A stretch of DNA of 64,000 bases from the NCBI RefSeq assembly GCF_002005465.1, contig NZ_CP014691.1:806001-870000 (forward strand), in the 5' to 3' direction. The position numbers were made by a program, and so were the translations under genes. The stretch is from Neoasaia chiangmaiensis (GTDB taxonomy: Bacteria; Pseudomonadota; Alphaproteobacteria; Acetobacterales; Acetobacteraceae). The notes under the pieces were generated by a model. The model worked only from the letters and a program-made list of their open reading frames with translations. It made no database searches and was not told the DNA's origin. Of this stretch, positions 60,377 through 64,000 are shown piece after piece (the stretch's first letter is position 1; each line of letters opens with the position of its first letter).

Positions 60377-61792
60377 GTGACGTCAGGGACCATTTCGCAG
60401 CCATCACCGCAGGATGTCGCCGTTTCCGTTGCCGCGAAACGCCTGCATGTGATTACGTGGGGCTGCCAGATGAATGTCTATGACAGTGCCCGCATGACGG
60501 ACGTCCTCCGCCCGCTCGGCTATGCCCCGACGGACGCGGTGGAGGAAGCCGACATGGTAATCCTCAACACCTGCCATATCCGCGAACGCGCCGCCGAAAA
60601 GGTGTTCTCCGAGCTCGGCCGCCTGCGCAAGATCGGTGAGGAGCGCAAGGCCGCCGGGTTCGGCAAGACCGTCATCGCGGTCGCAGGCTGCGTGGCACAG
60701 GCCGAGGGCGAGGAAATCCTGGCCCGTGCTCCCTATGTGGACATCGTGCTCGGCCCGCAGACCTATCATCGCCTGCCGGAGATGGTGGCACGCGCCGCAC
60801 GTGCCGGTCAGGCCGTGATCGACACGGATTTCCCGGTCGAGACGAAGTTCGATTTCCTGCCAGACACCGCCGCACCCCAGACGGCCGGCAATCTCACGGC
60901 ATTCCTCACCGTCCAGGAAGGCTGCGACAAGTTCTGCTCCTTCTGCGTCGTACCCTACACGCGCGGCGCGGAGACGAGCCGCCCTGTCGCCTCGGTTATG
61001 GCCGAAGCGCGGCGCATGGTGGATAGCGGCGTGCGCGAGATCACGCTGCTCGGCCAGAACGTCAACGCCTATCACGGCGATGACGGCCGGGGCACCGCGG
61101 CGACGCTTGCCAGCCTGGCGGCGGAACTCGCGCAGATCCCGGGGCTCGATCGCATCCGCTACACCACGTCCCACCCGCGCGATGTGGACACATCGTTGAT
61201 CGACGCCCATCGCGACAATGCCGCACTCATGCCGTTCCTGCATCTGCCGGTCCAATCGGGGTCGGACAAGATCCTGAAGGCCATGAACCGCGGCCATACG
61301 GCGGGCGAATACCGCGAGATCGTCAGGCGCCTGCGCGAAGCGCGTCCGGATCTGGCCCTTTCGTCCGACTTCATCGTCGGCCATCCGGGTGAAACAGACG
61401 CCGACTTCGAAGCGACGATGCAGCTTGTGCGCGACATCGGCTTCGCACAGGCCTTCTCGTTCAAATATTCGCCGCGTCCGGGCACCCCAGCCGCCGGCCA
61501 GCCGTTCCAGATTGATGAAGCGGTCAAGGACGCACGTCTGCAGGCGTTGCAGGCTCTTCTGCGCGAACAGCAGGACGCCTTCAACGCCGATATGGTCGGC
61601 CGCACCCTGCCTGTGCTGTTTACGGGCGTCGGCCGCAAACCGGGCCAGCTGGCCGGACGTTCCCCCTATCTGCAACCGGTGCATGTCGAAGGTCCGGAAT
61701 CCCTGATCGGACAGACGGTGCCGGCGCTGATTACCCAGCGTTTCACCAATTCGCTGGGCGGTGCACTCACACGGGAGAGAGCCTGCGCTTGA
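60377..61792 (+). CDS. miaB: tRNA-2-methylthio-N6-dimethylallyladenosine synthase MiaB
   Basis: 471-residue radical-SAM methylthiotransferase that completes ms2i6A at position 37 of tRNAs reading UNN codons. N-terminal 4Fe-4S cysteines Cys30 (TWGCQMN), Cys66 (NTCHIRE) and Cys105 (AGCVAQ); radical SAM CxxxCxxC is [11 protein letters not shown]; a C-terminal TRAM domain ends the protein. GTG 60377 is used with GAGG 10 bases upstream. It starts the miaB-phoH-ybeY-corC run with TTGA overlap to phoH. Confidence 0.96.
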   Translation: MTSGTISQPSPQDVAVSVAAKRLHVITWGCQMNVYDSARMTDVLRPLGYAPTDAVEEADMVILNTCHIRERAAEKVFSELGRLRKIGEERKAAGFGKTVIAVAGCVAQAEGEEILARAPYVDIVLGPQTYHRLPEMVARAARAGQAVIDTDFPVETKFDFLPDTAAPQTAGNLTAFLTVQEGCDKFCSFCVVPYTRGAETSRPVASVMAEARRMVDSGVREITLLGQNVNAYHGDDGRGTAATLASLAAELAQIPGLDRIRYTTSHPRDVDTSLIDAHRDNAALMPFLHLPVQSGSDKILKAMNRGHTAGEYREIVRRLREARPDLALSSDFIVGHPGETDADFEATMQLVRDIGFAQAFSFKYSPRPGTPAAGQPFQIDEAVKDARLQALQALLREQQDAFNADMVGRTLPVLFTGVGRKPGQLAGRSPYLQPVHVEGPESLIGQTVPALITQRFTNSLGGALTRERACA

Positions 61793-62916
61793 GCCAAACC
61801 ACGGCATATCCTTCGCATCCCGCCCCGGCATCCGGGCACGGGGTTTCCCAAGCCGGCGAACATGCGCCGCCCGACATGTCGGGACAGCGCACGACAGCCC
61901 TGCGCTTCAACGACAACATCCTTCTGCAACGATTGCTGGGCGATCATGACCGCCACCTGGTCCGGCTGGAGCAGGGCTTCGACGTGCGTCTGGCATGCCG
62001 GGGCAACAAGATCGCCATCACCGGCGATGCGGCGCGTGTCGCCCGTGCCCAGGCTGCGATCGTTGCCCTCTACAACCAGATCGAACATGGCGGGAAAATC
62101 GACAGCGCGGAGGTGGATAGTGTCATCCGCCTGACAGTGCCGGAACGCCGCGCCGCGCGCCGCGAACCTGCACCGGACCCCGCGTCCTCGCCGTTGCTCG
62201 ACCTGCCTGCCATCCGCACGAAGCGCGGCGCCATCGCACCGCGCTCGCGCGGGCAAGCCGCCTACATGGACATGCTGGCGCGCACCGAACTGGTGTTCGG
62301 TATCGGTCCCGCCGGCACCGGCAAGACCTACCTTGCCGTGGCGCAGGCCGTCGCCATGCTGCAGGCGGGACAGGTAGATCGCATCATCCTGTCGCGCCCG
62401 GCGGTTGAGGCCGGCGAACGGCTGGGCTTCCTGCCGGGGGACATGCGCGAGAAGATCGATCCCTATCTGCGACCGCTCTACGATGCCCTGAACGACATGC
62501 TGCCGGGCGATCAACTCAGCCGCCGCATGACGACGGGTGAAATCGAGGTGGCGCCGCTGGCCTTCATGCGCGGCCGCACGCTGAGCCATGCCTTCGTCAT
62601 TCTCGACGAGGCGCAGAACACGACACCGGCGCAGATGAAGATGTTCCTGACCCGTATGGGCCAGGGCACGCGTATGGCTGTTACGGGCGACCTATCGCAG
62701 GTCGATCTGCCGAACGGCGTCTCTTCCGGGCTGCGAGAGGCGGTCGAGACCCTGGAGGGGCTACCGGGACTCGGCATCACGCGGTTCGATTCTCAAGATG
62801 TCGTGCGCCATCCTCTGGTCGCGCGCATCGTGGATGCTTATGATCAACGCGCGGCAGCGGCACGGGACTTCTCCCGAGGACGGACGCGCCGGGAAAACAA
62901 TGGAACCTCGAAGTAG
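61789..62916 (+). CDS. phoH: PhoH family P-loop protein
   Basis: 375 residues from TTG 61789, which overlaps the miaB stop (TTGA). An N-terminal KH-like region precedes the P-loop ATPase domain: Walker A GPAGTGKT (173-180), [17 protein letters not shown], and [19 protein letters not shown] (Walker B and sensor). PhoH proteins next to ybeY are thought to help ribosome or RNA handling; the activity is not well defined. Overlaps the ybeY start by 17 bases. Confidence 0.94.
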   Translation: MSQTTAYPSHPAPASGHGVSQAGEHAPPDMSGQRTTALRFNDNILLQRLLGDHDRHLVRLEQGFDVRLACRGNKIAITGDAARVARAQAAIVALYNQIEHGGKIDSAEVDSVIRLTVPERRAARREPAPDPASSPLLDLPAIRTKRGAIAPRSRGQAAYMDMLARTELVFGIGPAGTGKTYLAVAQAVAMLQAGQVDRIILSRPAVEAGERLGFLPGDMREKIDPYLRPLYDALNDMLPGDQLSRRMTTGEIEVAPLAFMRGRTLSHAFVILDEAQNTTPAQMKMFLTRMGQGTRMAVTGDLSQVDLPNGVSSGLREAVETLEGLPGLGITRFDSQDVVRHPLVARIVDAYDQRAAAARDFSRGRTRRENNGTSK

Positions 62917-63430
62917 ACACTCAGACCTATCCGACCTCGCGCCGACCTTTCATCAGCGCGAGGTTCTCTCTCCGGTCCGGCCGGACATCATCGTTGCTGA
63001 ACGACGCTGGCGGGCCGCCGTGCCTGACCTCGAGCGCCGAATCGGTCGCACCGTCGATGCCACCTGTCGATGGCTGGGAGCAGCGCGCGCGCCCAGCATC
63101 CTGCTGGAGAACGACCGTGCGGTGCAGCGCCTCAACCATGATTTTCGTGGCCGCAACAAGCCAACCAACGTTCTGACATTCGACGCCATGCCCGGCGGCG
63201 GCGACGGCGACATCGTGCTTGGCTACGAGACCGTTCGGCGGGAAGCACTGGCATCACGCAAGACCGTCGGCGCGCATCTGATGCATCTCGTCGTGCATGG
63301 CATCCTGCATCTGGCAGGACATGATCACCATGCCGCCGGCGAGGCGCGCGTGATGGAAGGCCTCGAAACCCGTATCCTCCAGCAGCTCGGCGTTGCCAAT
63401 CCATGGCGGGCGGGAAAGATCTCCCTATGA
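62900..63430 (+). CDS. ybeY: Endoribonuclease YbeY
   Basis: 176-residue zinc RNase for 16S rRNA 3'-end maturation and ribosome quality control. The zinc motif HGILHLAGHDH has ligands His133, His137 and His143; LNHDFRGRNKPTNVLTF is the second family signature. ATG 62900 with GGGAAAA upstream starts inside the end of phoH. Its stop overlaps the start of corC (ATGA). Confidence 0.95.
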   Translation: MEPRSRHSDLSDLAPTFHQREVLSPVRPDIIVAERRWRAAVPDLERRIGRTVDATCRWLGAARAPSILLENDRAVQRLNHDFRGRNKPTNVLTFDAMPGGGDGDIVLGYETVRREALASRKTVGAHLMHLVVHGILHLAGHDHHAAGEARVMEGLETRILQQLGVANPWRAGKISL

Positions 63431-64000
63431 GCGACTCGGACGACGCACGCAACCGCAGCAAGGGACTGTTCGGTTTTCTGGGCCGCCGCCGTGAACACGG
63501 CCTGCGACATTCCATCGCCGCGCTGGTGCAGGAAGCCGCCACGCCGAATGCGGAAACAGGCGCAAAGCCGGAACTGGACCGTCAGGAACGCGCCCTTATC
63601 ACCAACGTGCTCCATTTGCGCGAAATCACGGCGGACGACGTCATGGTGCCGCGCGCCGATATCGTTGCGATGCCGCTCAGCATCACACTCGCCGAGGCGC
63701 TGGATTTCATGCGCCGGGAGAATCACTCACGCGTCCCGGTCTATCGCGAACATCTCGACGACATCGTCGGCATGATCCACGTCAAGGACCTTATCGCTTA
63801 CGTCGGCACGTCCGATGCGTTCAGTCTGGGCCCCCTGTTGCGCCAGCCATTGATGGTCGCACCGCAGATCCCCGTGCTGGACCTGCTATTGCAGATGCGT
63901 CAACGACGGATGCATCTTGCCCTGGTCATCGACGAATATGGCGGTATCGACGGCCTCGTGACGATCGAGGATCTGGTTGAGACCATCGTCGGCGACATTT
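63427..64000 (+). CDS. corC: CBS-domain protein of the CorC/HlyC type, cut by window edge
   Basis: The first 191 codons from ATG 63427 are visible. An N-terminal basic segment precedes LREITADDVMVPRADIVAM, and two CBS units follow (NHSRVPVYREHLDDIVGMIHVKD split as NHSRVPVYREHLDD and IVGMIHVKD; then HLALVIDEYGGIDGLVT and EDLVETIVGDI). This is the soluble CorC form without a DUF21 membrane domain, which acts in Mg/Co transport or membrane homeostasis. Overlaps ybeY by 4 bases. In this lineage lnt commonly follows, outside the window. Confidence 0.93.
   Translation, partial: MSDSDDARNRSKGLFGFLGRRREHGLRHSIAALVQEAATPNAETGAKPELDRQERALITNVLHLREITADDVMVPRADIVAMPLSITLAEALDFMRRENHSRVPVYREHLDDIVGMIHVKDLIAYVGTSDAFSLGPLLRQPLMVAPQIPVLDLLLQMRQRRMHLALVIDEYGGIDGLVTIEDLVETIVGDI

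Noticed and set aside
60404-61831. 475-codon open frame antisense to miaB
   Set aside because: It mirrors miaB almost end to end, its protein is His/Arg-rich without any family motif, and miaB has every expected cysteine. GC-rich antisense frames of this type are expected.
1-64000. tRNA genes, CRISPR arrays, insertion sequences, phage or toxin-antitoxin modules
   Set aside because: I looked for cloverleaf-like intergenic sequence, regular repeats and transposase or integrase motifs and saw none. Intergenic gaps are short and the gene content is housekeeping.

Overview
The window looks like the chromosome of an acetic acid bacterium (Acetobacteraceae, Alphaproteobacteria), probably near Asaia, Kozakia or Gluconobacter. 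This is inferred from protein character, GC-rich codon use and gene neighbourhoods (class II DAHP synthase, two Yellow/royal-jelly-like proteins, mutS-glnD, miaB-phoH-ybeY-corC, thrC next to an M16 peptidase, a CarD regulator), not from a database match. It is a dense housekeeping region. I see no tRNA, rRNA, insertion sequence, prophage or CRISPR array, and no gene-free stretch longer than about 265 bases.

Layout. 1-9066: DAHP synthase (cut by the left edge), alkB, a small exported protein, an alpha/beta hydrolase, a redox pair (fpr-gor), a divergent aquaporin-family channel, a NupC-type nucleoside transporter, glutathione peroxidase and a DUF4112 protein. 9162-20864: murJ, mutS, glnD, a TPR/glycosyltransferase-like protein, an orphan 102-residue ORF, and two Yellow/royal-jelly-like proteins on either side. 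20911-28989: thrC, M16 peptidase, pmbA and a Tim44-domain protein facing a tightly coupled cluster of methyltransferase, COX1-like protein, ctaB and a 35-residue membrane protein. 29168-35576: glutathione synthetase, an unknown polytopic membrane protein, greB, an aldose 1-epimerase and uvrB. 35786-43546: a large TonB-dependent receptor with a strong terminator, a secreted S10 peptidase, transaldolase, trpS and yjbQ. 43551-47582: a formaldehyde-detoxification run (frmA, prolyl-tRNA editing protein, SDR, S-formylglutathione hydrolase) ending with an RNase T2 lipoprotein. 47722-52791: bestrophin, carD, SDR, a stand-alone response regulator, a second TPR/glycosyltransferase-like protein and a P-loop kinase. 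52785-59023: tamA-tamB. 59176-64000: plsC, then miaB-phoH-ybeY-corC with overlapping ends; corC runs off the right edge.

The most unusual item is the COX1-like protein at 26973-28304. Its fold-defining sequence is recognisable, but the second histidine of the CuB His-His pair is Asp, the cross-linked Tyr and K-channel Lys are gone, and the helix X haem ligands are not in place. It remains an intact ORF, translationally coupled to ctaB and a CoxF-like microprotein, in what looks like the remnant of a cytochrome c oxidase locus. Other points of note are an aquaporin-family protein with SPS and NLA in place of both NPA motifs, a compound palindrome between uvrB and the TonB receptor, a strong nested hairpin after carD, and a prolyl-tRNA editing gene inside the formaldehyde operon.
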